DNA of 64,000 nucleotides from CAZCGA01 sp964498075 (lineage in GTDB: Bacteria > Desulfobacterota > Binatia > HRBIN30). The position numbers and the translations under genes are program-made. Positions 34,772-44,211 of this stretch are shown piece by piece. The number at the start of each line of letters is the position of its first letter. The stretch's first letter is position 1. The stretch spans positions 3,997-67,996 of the forward strand of contig CAZCGA010000021.1 in the NCBI GenBank assembly GCA_964498075.1. The letters run 5' to 3'. Under the pieces are notes generated by a model. That model saw only the letters and a list, made by a program, of their open reading frames with translations, did not search any database and was not told the DNA's origin.

Positions 34772-35656
34772 TCATTCTTCGGATCGGTGTTCATCGGCGT
34801 GTATCGGCGGTTCCATTCTCTGTTCCTTCATTGGATGCGCGCGGAAAAATTCCCAGATCCGACCTGTCGCTTCCACCGGCCAGTAGTGCTCGCCGTCGTC
34901 TTCGCAGTACTCGACCTCCGCCCCATCGCGACAGCCGCGGTACCAATCGCACCCGTTGCTCGTATGCTCGTGACAGCCGTTCTTCTCGACCCACGCGTCG
35001 CGCGCGCGCCGTGCTTTTGCGACGTCGATGCGCTCATCCCGCCGCCCATGATGGATCAGCACCGGTACGGCGCGGCTGGGCGCGCATGAGACCGGAAGCG
35101 GGCCGCCGCTGACCGGCGCGACGGCGGCGAAGCGGTCGGACATCGTACAGGCTAAGAGCGCGCTGAAGAAGGCGCCGTTGGAGAAACCCGTCGCAAAGAG
35201 GCGTGCTCGGTCGATGCAGTAAGTGCGTTCGAGGTCGTCGAGCAGGCGGCGCGTGAAGGCCACGTCGCGGTTCCCGTCGGTCGTGAAGATCTCCCAGCCC
35301 CGATCGGTCTGCTCCATCAGGGTCACCGGCAGCCCATCCGGATACACGGTGATGAACCGCTCCTGCGGCGCCAAGTCGCGAAACCGCGACACGTTCCATA
35401 CGCCCGAGGCGCTGTGGCCGAATCCGTGGAAGTCGAACAGTACGGGCACGGGCTTCCCCGGTTGAATCTGCTCCGGCACGTCGAGGATGTATTTGCGCGT
35501 CACGCCGTCGACGTCGAGCGTGCGCTCCAGCCGGCGTCCCGTCTGAATCGTCGCGGCGCTGCAGCCGGTGCTCGGCCGCGCCGCAACCTCAGCGGCTGCC
35601 GCTCCGCACGCCATCAAACACGCGGCGGCCAGCAGCGCGACGACGTACGCCCTCAC
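34772..35656 (-). CDS. Lipoprotein PHB-depolymerase/LpqC-like esterase
   Basis: 294 residues from a GTG at 35656 that overlaps the amidase stop as GTGA; an ATG at 35692 would spoil the signal peptide. The start MRAYVVALLAAACLMAC is a lipoprotein signal with Cys17 for lipidation. The alpha/beta-hydrolase nucleophile is Ser159 in GFSNG, preceded by the oxyanion FDFHGFG, with a catalytic Asp in HHGRRDERI and a His near the C-terminus (DGEHYWP). This Esterase_phb branch includes feruloyl/acetylxylan esterases and PHB depolymerases. A Cys-rich stretch (HTSNGCDWYRGC) suggests disulfides. Confidence 0.88.
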   Translation of the reverse strand: MRAYVVALLAAACLMACGAAAAEVAARPSTGCSAATIQTGRRLERTLDVDGVTRKYILDVPEQIQPGKPVPVLFDFHGFGHSASGVWNVSRFRDLAPQERFITVYPDGLPVTLMEQTDRGWEIFTTDGNRDVAFTRRLLDDLERTYCIDRARLFATGFSNGAFFSALLACTMSDRFAAVAPVSGGPLPVSCAPSRAVPVLIHHGRRDERIDVAKARRARDAWVEKNGCHEHTSNGCDWYRGCRDGAEVEYCEDDGEHYWPVEATGRIWEFFRAHPMKEQRMEPPIHADEHRSEE

Positions 35657-37077
35657 GGCTGCGCGATGTCCACCGGCCACTTGTCGTTCCACGGCCGCCG
35701 TTGCTCGTAGGCGTAGGAGGCCTGCAGCACCAAGTCTTCACGATGCCGCGGCGCGACGATCTGCAACCCGCACGGCATGCCGGAGTCGGTGAAGCCGGCG
35801 CGCACCGACGACGCCGGATGGCCGGAGAGGTTGAACGGATAGGTGAACGCGACGGCGCCCAGCGGCGTCTGCAAGGGCTCCCCGTTGATCTCGGTGGGGA
35901 AGGGACCGCTGGCCCCAAACGCCTCAGTCGGCAACGTCGGTGTGAGCAGGAGATCGAACCGATCGAACAACTTCCACAGTGCATCGTTGAGCCGTACCCG
36001 TGCCCGTTGTACGTGGCCGAACTCCCTTGCCGCGGCGTGTCGCGTGCGCTCCAAGCCGGCGAGGAAACTGCGGCCCCATTCGCCGCGATGCTCTTCGACC
36101 AGCTCGCAGATGTCCGCGTAGACCTCCGCGCCGCCGACCAGCGCCCAATCGAGTCCCAGGTCCGGGATCGGCTCCTCGTGCAGCTCGACGTGCGCGAAGT
36201 CCTCGAAGACCTTCACCGCCGCTTGCACCTCGCGCATCACGTCGCGTTGCACCAGCGCGTAGCCGAGCGTCGGGTTGAAGGCGACGCGCAGCCCCTTCGG
36301 CAGGCGGTCCAGACATTCGATGTACGAGTAGCCGGGATGCGGCAACGAATCGGGGTCGGCTGGGTGTGCGCCTACCGCAGCGTCCATATACAGCGCCGCA
36401 TCCAAGACCGATCGCGTGATCGGTCCGACGACGCTGGTATCGCTCCAGTGAAACATCTTCACCGGCCCCTTCGGGATGCGCCCGTAGTTCGGCTTCAGTC
36501 CGAAGGTGCCGGTGTAGCAGGCCGGGATACGAATGGAGCCGCCGCCGTCTGACGAGGTGGCGAACGGCACCATGCCGCTGGCGACCGCCGCCGCCGAGCC
36601 GCCGCTGGACCCGCCGGGCGTGCGTTCCAGGTTCCACGGGTTGCGCGTCACGCCGAAGAGTAGGTTCTTGGTCATCGCGGTGTAACCGAACTCCGGCGCG
36701 TTGGTCTTGCCGACGACGATCGCGCCAGCCTTTTTCAGGCGCTCGACCTGGACGGAGTCGCATGCCGGTCGGTTGTTCTTGAAAGGCACCGACCCGTAGG
36801 TCGTCGGCAGCCCCGCGGCGTCCTCGAGGTCCTTCACGCCGAACGGCAATCCCGCCAACGGCCCCGGCGCTTCGCCGCGCGCCAGCCGATCAGCCAGGGC
36901 GCGCGCTTCGCGTAACGCCTCCTCAGCGCGCAACGCGACGAACGCATTGAGCGGCGGGTTCACCGCCTCGATGCGCGCCAGGGTCGCCTGCATGAGCTCT
37001 ACCGGCGACAGATCGCGCCGTTGTATCCGACGCACCAGCTCGTGGGCTGGCACAAACGACAGCTCGGTGGTCATCAT
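35653..37077 (-). CDS. Amidase-signature family amidase
   Basis: 474 residues. The Ser-cisSer-Lys triad is complete: Lys82 (PFGVKDLED), cis-Ser157 within TPGGSSGGSAAA, and nucleophile Ser181 (DGGGSIRIPA). C-terminal LTPTLPTEAFG, NLSGHPASSV and GLQIVAPRHRED are typical. It hydrolyses carboxamides to acid and ammonia; the length matches general amidases and not GatA specifically, and no gatB/gatC is near. A very strong AAAGGAGG lies so close that the second ATG (37074) may be the true start. First gene of a three-hydrolase operon. Confidence 0.92.
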   Translation of the reverse strand: MMTTELSFVPAHELVRRIQRRDLSPVELMQATLARIEAVNPPLNAFVALRAEEALREARALADRLARGEAPGPLAGLPFGVKDLEDAAGLPTTYGSVPFKNNRPACDSVQVERLKKAGAIVVGKTNAPEFGYTAMTKNLLFGVTRNPWNLERTPGGSSGGSAAAVASGMVPFATSSDGGGSIRIPACYTGTFGLKPNYGRIPKGPVKMFHWSDTSVVGPITRSVLDAALYMDAAVGAHPADPDSLPHPGYSYIECLDRLPKGLRVAFNPTLGYALVQRDVMREVQAAVKVFEDFAHVELHEEPIPDLGLDWALVGGAEVYADICELVEEHRGEWGRSFLAGLERTRHAAAREFGHVQRARVRLNDALWKLFDRFDLLLTPTLPTEAFGASGPFPTEINGEPLQTPLGAVAFTYPFNLSGHPASSVRAGFTDSGMPCGLQIVAPRHREDLVLQASYAYEQRRPWNDKWPVDIAQP

Positions 37078-37170
37078 ACCTCCTTTGCTTGAGCCGACTT
37101 ATTACCCATTTGCGCCCGCTGAGGCAAAGGTGCAGCCGGCCCTGGATGCAGCCGGCTGCCCAGAAAATCG

Positions 37171-37200
37171 TTGACAGTGTCGCGAGCCCCGTGGTACCAA
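37171..37200 (+). promoter_or_regulatory. Candidate promoter for the di-haem/propeller gene
   Basis: A perfect TTGACA at 37171-37176 is followed 18 bases later by TACCAA (37195-37200), pointing at the gene starting at 37279. The -10 is poor, so the call is tentative. The 201-base divergent gap also contains the region upstream of the amidase operon. Confidence 0.4.
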
Positions 37201-37278
37201 GCAAATGATTCAATCAGTTGCTCTAACGTAGTGCGCTCATAGCTCTGCGGTGGACCGCCAGCGCTTGACGGGGGTGTT

Positions 37279-40200
37279 ATGCGTACAGATCGCGTCTCGT
37301 ATGTGGTGAGCAGCTTGGCACTCGTGGTCGCGGGCATGCTTCTGGCCGGCCCGGCTGCGGCAACGGCTCCCCGGCACTCTTCGCCGATCCAAGTCACCGA
37401 CGATGGCAGCATCGTCTGGGTGGCCAACCCCGATTCAGATTCGCTCGGGAAGATCAATACGACGACCAACATGCTGGTCGGCGAGTACCCGGTAGGCGAC
37501 AACCCGCGTACGCTGGCGCTCGACAGCGGCTGGGTCTACGTCACCAACCAGGGCTCGCAGGATCTGACCCCGAAGCCCAACCCCGAAACCGTGATGCAAG
37601 TGAGCCAAGCCAACGGGTCGGTACAGAATACGTTCACCCTGCCGTTCGGCTGCGCGCCGTACGGCGTCGTCGTGAATGAGAACGCCAGCGGCGGGCCGGA
37701 AGTCTACGTGAGCTGCGAACGCACCCAGCAAATCGTCGTGCTCGACGCTAGCCTCACGACGGTGCACGCTACCGTTCCGCTCGACTGGCCCGATCCGCGC
37801 GCCATGGCCATCAGCGCCGATCGGACGCGGGTCTACGTGGCGCACTTCCTGACCCGCGAGCCGGGTCGCAACGCGCACGTGAGTGAGATTGATACCACCA
37901 CGAATCCGCCGCACGTGGTCCGGGTGATCGACATCCCGCCCGACGAGACCACCTGCGAGACGATCAACTCCGGCAAGGGCGCCATGAACTTGCTGATGGG
38001 AATCCACCTCATCCCTCCCGGGGCTCCGGCCGGGATCGCCGGCCAACTGTGGGTGGGCGGCGTCTTGCAGAACCACCTGACGAAGGGACTCTTCAAGAAC
38101 GACACACGTTTCGGTGGGCACGCCGATCCGTTGCTGTGCACGGGCGGCCCGAAGAACGGGAAGCGCTGCACGAAAGACAAGGACTGCGGGAAGGGTGGGC
38201 ACTGCACGGCGAGCTTCACGGCGGTCTCCCGCAACCTCTATAAGGTGAGCTTCCACGACGTGACGCGGTTCATCATCGCCAAGATCGATCTGGCGACCGG
38301 ACAGACGGTGGGCAAGGTCGACGTGGACGAGGCCAACCAGGGAACCGATCTCGTCTTCAGCGCCGATGGTACCACGGCGTACACCGTCGACCAGTTCTTC
38401 AACAGCCTGCACATCTTCAATACCGCGCGCGGCCAAGGCGGTGATCCGACCACCGTGTTCGCGTCACCGTCGCACTTCGGCCCCGGCGGCGTCGATCCGA
38501 CGAAAGACTGTACGGGCGGCTCGTTCCTCACCGCCTCCGAATTACCCTTCATCCGTGCACCGCAGGCGCAGCTGGTGCCGATCGCGCCCGATCCCGTGTA
38601 TGTCGCCGGGGGCGTGGCGTTCACGGGCAACGACTACGATGTCACAACGGGGCAGATGCATGCGGTTCCCGACTCGGTCGGAACGGTGCCGCACGGCGTC
38701 GCGTTGCATCCGGACGGCACCAAGGTCTACGTCGCCAACTTCCTGTCGCGCAACGTGGTGGCTGTGAAGGCCGACTCGTTCTTCTGCCCCAACGGCAACG
38801 CCTGCATGAGTCGGCTGGACTGCAACGGCTGTGCGCCGCGGGTGATCGCCGTCATTCCGTCGATCAACACGCCAGACCCACTGCCGCCGCAACTGCTCGA
38901 CGGCAAGATCCTCTTCCACACCGCGGCGCGCGACTCGAGCGTTCCGAACGGGATCGGGCTCGATGCAGCGGCGCCGCTCTTCAACCGTGATGACCCGGAC
39001 GTGCTCGAGCCGGTGGGCGCGGTGGTCAGCACCTCGCACGATGCGTCGTACGTGGCCTGCATCAGCTGCCATCCAGAGGGCGGGTTCGACGGCCGCAGTT
39101 GGGACTTTTCCCAGTTCGGCGCCTCGGTGCGCAACTCCATGGACCTGCGCGGCCGGTCCAGCTTCGCCCCCGGCGTCTGCTCGGACAATGCGAACGTCTC
39201 GTGCACGACCGACTCACAGTGCGGCAACAACGGCGTCGGCACGTGCAGCAACGATGGATCAGTGGTCTGCGAGTTGGACATCCAGTGCGGGAAATGCGCG
39301 GCGAATAGCCCCACGCCGGGTATCACCTGCATCGCCGACCGCCAATGCGGCGGCGTGTGCTCGAACAACAATCAACTGACCTGCACGGCCGACGGCGAGT
39401 GTGGCGGCTTCTGCCGCGAGGACGGTACCACGCCGTGCACGACGGACAGCGATTGCAGCTTCGGTTGCAAGCTCACCAACGCCTGCGCATTCTTCGCCTG
39501 CGAGACGCAGCCCTGCAACGCGGCCAAGTGCCTGCCGGCGGATCTTGCCAACGTTCCGCGCAACATCACCAACCCAGCGCGGTTCATGAATCCGATGATG
39601 ACGGTGCATTGGAACGGCGATCGCGACGAGGTGGAGGACTTCGAGTTCACCTTCCGCTCTCTGATGGGCGCGGGCGACTGCGACGGCGTCGAGGACTTGC
39701 CCGACAAGTGCATCGGGGCGCTGGTGATGCGGTCGAACGTCGCCAAGCCGCAGGAGGCCAACCCCGACCTCGGCGCGCAGAATCGCGGGCTGAGCCCGCG
39801 GCTCGATCACATGGCGGACTACGTCTACAGCCTGACTTCGTTCGTGCGCAACCCGAACCTCGCCGCCGGGCCGTCGGCCGACGCGGTCGAGGGCGCCAAG
39901 ATCTTCTTCTCGTCGACGACGCGCTGCGCCGAGTGCCACAACGGCCCCTCGCCTACCAACCAGCACTTCAGCGACAAGCATCCCGACGCGAGCTATCCCC
40001 TCGGCCAGCAGGGACGGTCTGACGGTCCAAATCCGTTCCTGCGCCACAACGTGGGGACGTTCAACGCTTTCGACCTTGCTGACCCCTTCGACGTGGCGGG
40101 TGACATCGGCCAGTTCCAGAACGCGGTGCTGCCGATCCCGGGAAGCCGCGGGGCCTTGCTGGACTACATCACCCCGACGCTGGTCGACGTCTGGAACACC

Positions 40201-40908
40201 GCGCCATTCAACCACGACGGCAGCTTCGCCACGCTCATGCACGGCATCACCCCGTGCAACAGCGCACTGGACGACTGCACGAAGCCGGATGCGGGCAAGA
40301 ACATCAACGACCAGCACGGCACCACCTCGAATCTCACACCGCGCCAGCTGCGCCTCCTGGAGGAGTTCCTCGATGCGCCGCACAACGCCGCCGGCGGATC
40401 CGTGCGCTTCGCCAATCCGTTCACGCGGCTGGTGAAAGTGTTGGTGACCTTCGGGCCGGAGGCCAGCGACGACCGCTTCAGCCTGAAGGCGCGGTTCCGC
40501 CTACCCGTGTCCTCTAGCCTCGACGTCGTGCCGATGATGCAGGGGACCAAGATGATCAAGGTGCTCGACGAGCCGATCACGATCGCGCTCGCCGACGTCG
40601 ACGAGCCCTATTTCGAGCGCACCGTTCCCGCCGGCAAGCTGGTGGCCAACAAGGCGGTCACCGGCTTCACATTCGGCGACCCGACGTTGCTGACCGGGCC
40701 GGGGATACGCCGGGTCTCGATCCAGCTCGTCGATGCCGCCAACCGCGAGTATCAGGTCTTCGTCCTCGGTCGGGCGCTCGATCTCTCGCTGCTCGACAAG
40801 AATCACATCACCGTGTCCGTCGAGGTGGGCGATGACGACTTCGTCAAGACGCGAACCTTCAAGCAGAAGAGTCCCAAACGGAAGTCGATCAAGGTCGTGG
40901 AACCCTAG
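37279..40908 (+). CDS. Secreted beta-propeller / di-haem cytochrome with Cys-rich insert
   Basis: 1,209 residues. A signal peptide ends near residue 29 (LLAGPAAA). Residues ~35-510 are YVTN/LVIVD-like propeller repeats (VWVANPDSDSLGKI, LDSGWVYVTNQG, YVANFLSRNVVAVK). Two c-type haem motifs follow, CISCH at 594-598 and CAECH at 883-887, the second in a di-haem cytochrome c peroxidase/MauG-like context (TRCAECHNGP, PTLVDVWNTAPFNHDGSFA). Between them, residues ~634-745 hold six to eight CxxDxxC-type repeats. A smaller Cys cluster is at ~293-318. The C-terminal ~150 residues look like beta-sandwich. Probably an extracellular oxidase or electron-transfer protein. Followed after 18 bases by another secreted Cys-rich protein. 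Confidence 0.8.
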   Translation: MRTDRVSYVVSSLALVVAGMLLAGPAAATAPRHSSPIQVTDDGSIVWVANPDSDSLGKINTTTNMLVGEYPVGDNPRTLALDSGWVYVTNQGSQDLTPKPNPETVMQVSQANGSVQNTFTLPFGCAPYGVVVNENASGGPEVYVSCERTQQIVVLDASLTTVHATVPLDWPDPRAMAISADRTRVYVAHFLTREPGRNAHVSEIDTTTNPPHVVRVIDIPPDETTCETINSGKGAMNLLMGIHLIPPGAPAGIAGQLWVGGVLQNHLTKGLFKNDTRFGGHADPLLCTGGPKNGKRCTKDKDCGKGGHCTASFTAVSRNLYKVSFHDVTRFIIAKIDLATGQTVGKVDVDEANQGTDLVFSADGTTAYTVDQFFNSLHIFNTARGQGGDPTTVFASPSHFGPGGVDPTKDCTGGSFLTASELPFIRAPQAQLVPIAPDPVYVAGGVAFTGNDYDVTTGQMHAVPDSVGTVPHGVALHPDGTKVYVANFLSRNVVAVKADSFFCPNGNACMSRLDCNGCAPRVIAVIPSINTPDPLPPQLLDGKILFHTAARDSSVPNGIGLDAAAPLFNRDDPDVLEPVGAVVSTSHDASYVACISCHPEGGFDGRSWDFSQFGASVRNSMDLRGRSSFAPGVCSDNANVSCTTDSQCGNNGVGTCSNDGSVVCELDIQCGKCAANSPTPGITCIADRQCGGVCSNNNQLTCTADGECGGFCREDGTTPCTTDSDCSFGCKLTNACAFFACETQPCNAAKCLPADLANVPRNITNPARFMNPMMTVHWNGDRDEVEDFEFTFRSLMGAGDCDGVEDLPDKCIGALVMRSNVAKPQEANPDLGAQNRGLSPRLDHMADYVYSLTSFVRNPNLAAGPSADAVEGAKIFFSSTTRCAECHNGPSPTNQHFSDKHPDASYPLGQQGRSDGPNPFLRHNVGTFNAFDLADPFDVAGDIGQFQNAVLPIPGSRGALLDYITPTLVDVWNTAPFNHDGSFATLMHGITPCNSALDDCTKPDAGKNINDQHGTTSNLTPRQLRLLEEFLDAPHNAAGGSVRFANPFTRLVKVLVTFGPEASDDRFSLKARFRLPVSSSLDVVPMMQGTKMIKVLDEPITIALADVDEPYFERTVPAGKLVANKAVTGFTFGDPTLLTGPGIRRVSIQLVDAANREYQVFVLGRALDLSLLDKNHITVSVEVGDDDFVKTRTFKQKSPKRKSIKVVEP

Positions 40909-40926
40909 CCGGAGCAGGAGAGCACG

Positions 40927-43900
40927 ATGAGAACGACAAGCCGCCGTTTCAGTCTGCCGACCGCATTGCTCTTCTCGTGGGCCGCCGTAGCGCTGGCGCA
41001 TGAGCCGGGTCCGAATCCCGACCTTCCGGAAGGGACGCTGCACGAGCTACGGATCAAGTCGGCCACCAGCCTGACCGTCTCACAGCAGATCAATCAGCCG
41101 GCGATCTGCAGCAACCCGAACGTGTGTTTGCAGGACGAAGTGCATCTGCCGCTGGTCATCAACTTCGCCACCGGGGTGATCGCCATCGATGGGCGGGACC
41201 CGTTCGATGAGCTGGACAATCCCGTTCCTCCCGGTGGCTTCGGCGGCATTCTATTTCAAACCCAAGCGGGTCCCGCCGAGCTGCGCTTTGCGCCACCGTG
41301 CGAAAATCCGGACGGCTGCGTCGGCGGCACGCCGATTTACATCGGCACCATCGACGATGCCGGGAACATCCGGTTCTCCAGCCTCGGCATGGACTTCGAG
41401 CTGTTCGGCGTCTCGCCCATCTCGAAGTTCCGCGCCGCCATGGGCACCGGAGACTCCACCGATCCCACCGACCCTGGCACCGTTGCGCAGGGCACACCGC
41501 TCGACTTTGTCACCGGCAACGTGGTGCTGGCGGGGATCGATTTTGTTCCGGCCCCGATCATCGCCAACGCCTTGGAGCTGAACAAGATCAGCGGCACTAT
41601 CGTCCCGGTGCCGGTGCCGCCGGTGAAGGACACGGCGCTGCGCAAGTGTCAGAAGGCCATCGAGAGCAAGGGCCGGCTCTTCATCAAGACGAAGCAGCGC
41701 TTGCTGCGCAACTGCGTCGACGCGCTGCTCGCCTGCGAGGTGAACCAGGAGGCCGGCGCGCCGGTGGCCGCCGACTGCACGACCAAGGCCAACACGCTCT
41801 GTGCGGGTACGCAGACGAAGGTCACCAACGCCGAGAACCGCCTGGCGATGAAGATCACCGACGGCTGCAAGAAGGTCGGCACGGGGAACCTGCTGGCGGT
41901 GGCCGGCGGGCTGGGCTTCGGTTTCAACAAGCCGCAGTGTGACGCGCTCAGCATCAGCATGGGAACCAAGGAAGGCATCGCCGCCTGCTTGGTGCAATCA
42001 CTCGAATGTGCGGCGGAGGAGCTGGTCGCCCGCGCCAAGCCGCGCGCCTACGAGGTGCTCTCGGCGAACGGCTATACGGACTTCATCTCCCCGCAAGGCT
42101 GCATTCCGTCGTTCACCCCCGGCGACGCGACCGGCCTCGTGGCGAGCCAAGTGCTCACCTGCCACCGCGCCGTCGCCAGCGCTGCGGCGCGATACGTCGC
42201 CACCAAGCAGCTGCAGCTGCAAGCCTGCATCGACGGTTACCTGAAGTGCCAGATCGGCGTGGAGCAGCGCGGTCTCGCCGGCGCGGAGCTGGCCGCCTGC
42301 CAGGCGATGGCGCAGCAACGCTGCAATACCGCGGTGAGCAAGATCCAGACGGCCGAGACCGGCAAGGTGAACGCCATCCACACGGGCTGCTCCAAGCTCG
42401 ACACCGCCAACATCCCGGGGCTGCTGCAGGGCTTGGGGTTCTCCAATCTCGCGGAGCACTGCCAGTCGCTGACACCACCGATCAGCCTCACCAGCCTCGA
42501 CAACCTGATCGCCTGCTTGGACGCCAGCCTCGACTGCTCCGCGGAGGGGCTGGCGCGGCGCCTCAAACCGCGCGCCGCGGAGATGCTGACCGGCGTGAGC
42601 GTCGGCGGCACCCCGCTGCTCACCCTCTATCCGTGTCTCGCGGCGCACTGCGGCGACTGGATCCTCGATGCCGGCGAGCAGTGCGATACGCTGTTCCACC
42701 GCGGCGATACGTGCAACCCAGACTGCACGGCGATTGCGTGTGGTAACGGCGTCAGAGAAGGCAACGAGGAGTGCGACGACGGCAACACGAACCCCGGCGA
42801 CGGATGCTCGGCGACCTGCAAGAACGAGCCGTTCGTGTGCGGCAACGGGACGCGTGAGCCGCTGGAGATCTGTGACGACAGCGACAGCGCCTCCGGTGAC
42901 GGCTGCAGCTCCACCTGCCTCTCCAACGAAACGTGCGGCAACGGCGTGGTCGATACGATCCGCGGCGAGCAGTGCGACGATGGCGGCAGCGCCTACACCG
43001 CCACGCTGACTGGCGCGCAGGAGACCCCAGCGGTCGTGACCGCCGCGACCGGCACCGCCACTTTCACGCTGAACGGCGATCAAACGCTGACCTACAACGT
43101 CACCACGAGCGGGCTCAGCGGCACCGCCGCACACATCCACAGCGGCGCGGCCGGCGTCTCGGGATCGATCCTCTTCCCGCTGAGCGGCGGTCCGTCCACG
43201 TGGTCGGGAACCACGGCCGCGTTCACCCCGGCGCAAATCGCCTTGCTCAAGCGTGGCGGGCTCTACGTGAACGTACACACGACCGCCAATCCAAACGGTG
43301 AGATCCGCGGGCAGATCGGCTTTGCAGCGTCGGTCTCGGGAGACGGGTGCAGCGCGGACTGCCGATCCAACGAGACCTGCGGCAACGGCGTGATCGATAC
43401 GGTCACCGGTGAAGCCTGTGACGACGGCAACACGGTCAGCGGCGACGGCTGCAGCTCGACCTGTCAATTCGAGAGCTGCTCGTACTTCAGCTCGGGTGCG
43501 CTGGGAACGCGCACCTTCAGCGTCGACTCCACCGTGGGCGGGTTGTTCAACTCGATCGTCGGTCTCGGCGGTCCCGTGGGCACGATCGCCTACACGAGTG
43601 GATCGTTCACCTTAGCGGCCGGCACGACCGACGCCAACGGCAACGCGACGGTCACCCTCGGGAGCGACGTCATCGTCGGCATCCGAATCCTCGGCGGGGG
43701 CTTCACGCAGTGCCTCAAGTTCGAAGCGACGGGCACGACCGGTACGCTGCACTGCTGCGGCGGGTACGCCGTCGGCATGAGCTACACGCGCGACAGTAAC
43801 ACCGGCGGGACACCCACCAGCGGATCGCAGGCAAACGGGCCCGCGGTCGTCCTGAGCGGGATCGGCACCGGCCGGCGCGGCGACCTGGAGATGGCCTTCC

Positions 43901-44199
43901 AAGTCAGCGAGTCGTCGGCGCCCCTGAATAGCCCGGCGAACTGTCTAACACCCGCCGTCGCCTACGGCGCGCCGGACACGGAGCACTGGACGAGCAGCAC
44001 CGCCACCGGTCAGGTGCTGCGGGCGCTGCAGGGCGGAACGCTGACGTTCAGCACCACCGGCCAGGCCTTCAGTTGCTCGACGTGGACGACGACGAACGCC
44101 GTGGGCTCGATCGTCAGCGCGGATACGGCGCTGAACGCGATCCCGAACATCTCAGATGCCGCGAACCTGCGCGTGTTCGACGACAACGGAGGGAATTGA
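40927..44199 (+). CDS. Secreted protein with duplicated Cys module, DUF4215 repeats and nested CHRD domain
   Basis: 1,090 residues with a signal peptide (cleavage near VALA-HE). Residues ~239-400 and ~411-558 are two copies of an unnamed module, each starting with a Cys-Ala helix (KCQKAIESKGRLF; TCHRAVASAAARY) and containing a central CxxxxxxLxC pattern. Residues ~600-690 carry DUF4215 'Myxococcus cysteine-rich' repeats (CGNGVREGNEECDDGNTNPG, GDGCSATC). Residues ~689-801 are a CHRD domain (TATLTGAQETPAV, HIHSGAAGVSG, NPNGEIRGQIGF), inserted between CDDGG and SGDGCSADC of one repeat. Another complete repeat and a ~230-residue beta-rich C-terminus follow. Likely surface-displayed and co-expressed with the cytochrome upstream. 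Confidence 0.85.
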   Translation: MRTTSRRFSLPTALLFSWAAVALAHEPGPNPDLPEGTLHELRIKSATSLTVSQQINQPAICSNPNVCLQDEVHLPLVINFATGVIAIDGRDPFDELDNPVPPGGFGGILFQTQAGPAELRFAPPCENPDGCVGGTPIYIGTIDDAGNIRFSSLGMDFELFGVSPISKFRAAMGTGDSTDPTDPGTVAQGTPLDFVTGNVVLAGIDFVPAPIIANALELNKISGTIVPVPVPPVKDTALRKCQKAIESKGRLFIKTKQRLLRNCVDALLACEVNQEAGAPVAADCTTKANTLCAGTQTKVTNAENRLAMKITDGCKKVGTGNLLAVAGGLGFGFNKPQCDALSISMGTKEGIAACLVQSLECAAEELVARAKPRAYEVLSANGYTDFISPQGCIPSFTPGDATGLVASQVLTCHRAVASAAARYVATKQLQLQACIDGYLKCQIGVEQRGLAGAELAACQAMAQQRCNTAVSKIQTAETGKVNAIHTGCSKLDTANIPGLLQGLGFSNLAEHCQSLTPPISLTSLDNLIACLDASLDCSAEGLARRLKPRAAEMLTGVSVGGTPLLTLYPCLAAHCGDWILDAGEQCDTLFHRGDTCNPDCTAIACGNGVREGNEECDDGNTNPGDGCSATCKNEPFVCGNGTREPLEICDDSDSASGDGCSSTCLSNETCGNGVVDTIRGEQCDDGGSAYTATLTGAQETPAVVTAATGTATFTLNGDQTLTYNVTTSGLSGTAAHIHSGAAGVSGSILFPLSGGPSTWSGTTAAFTPAQIALLKRGGLYVNVHTTANPNGEIRGQIGFAASVSGDGCSADCRSNETCGNGVIDTVTGEACDDGNTVSGDGCSSTCQFESCSYFSSGALGTRTFSVDSTVGGLFNSIVGLGGPVGTIAYTSGSFTLAAGTTDANGNATVTLGSDVIVGIRILGGGFTQCLKFEATGTTGTLHCCGGYAVGMSYTRDSNTGGTPTSGSQANGPAVVLSGIGTGRRGDLEMAFQVSESSAPLNSPANCLTPAVAYGAPDTEHWTSSTATGQVLRALQGGTLTFSTTGQAFSCSTWTTTNAVGSIVSADTALNAIPNISDAANLRVFDDNGGN

Positions 44200-44211
44200 C
44201 AGGTTCGGTGA

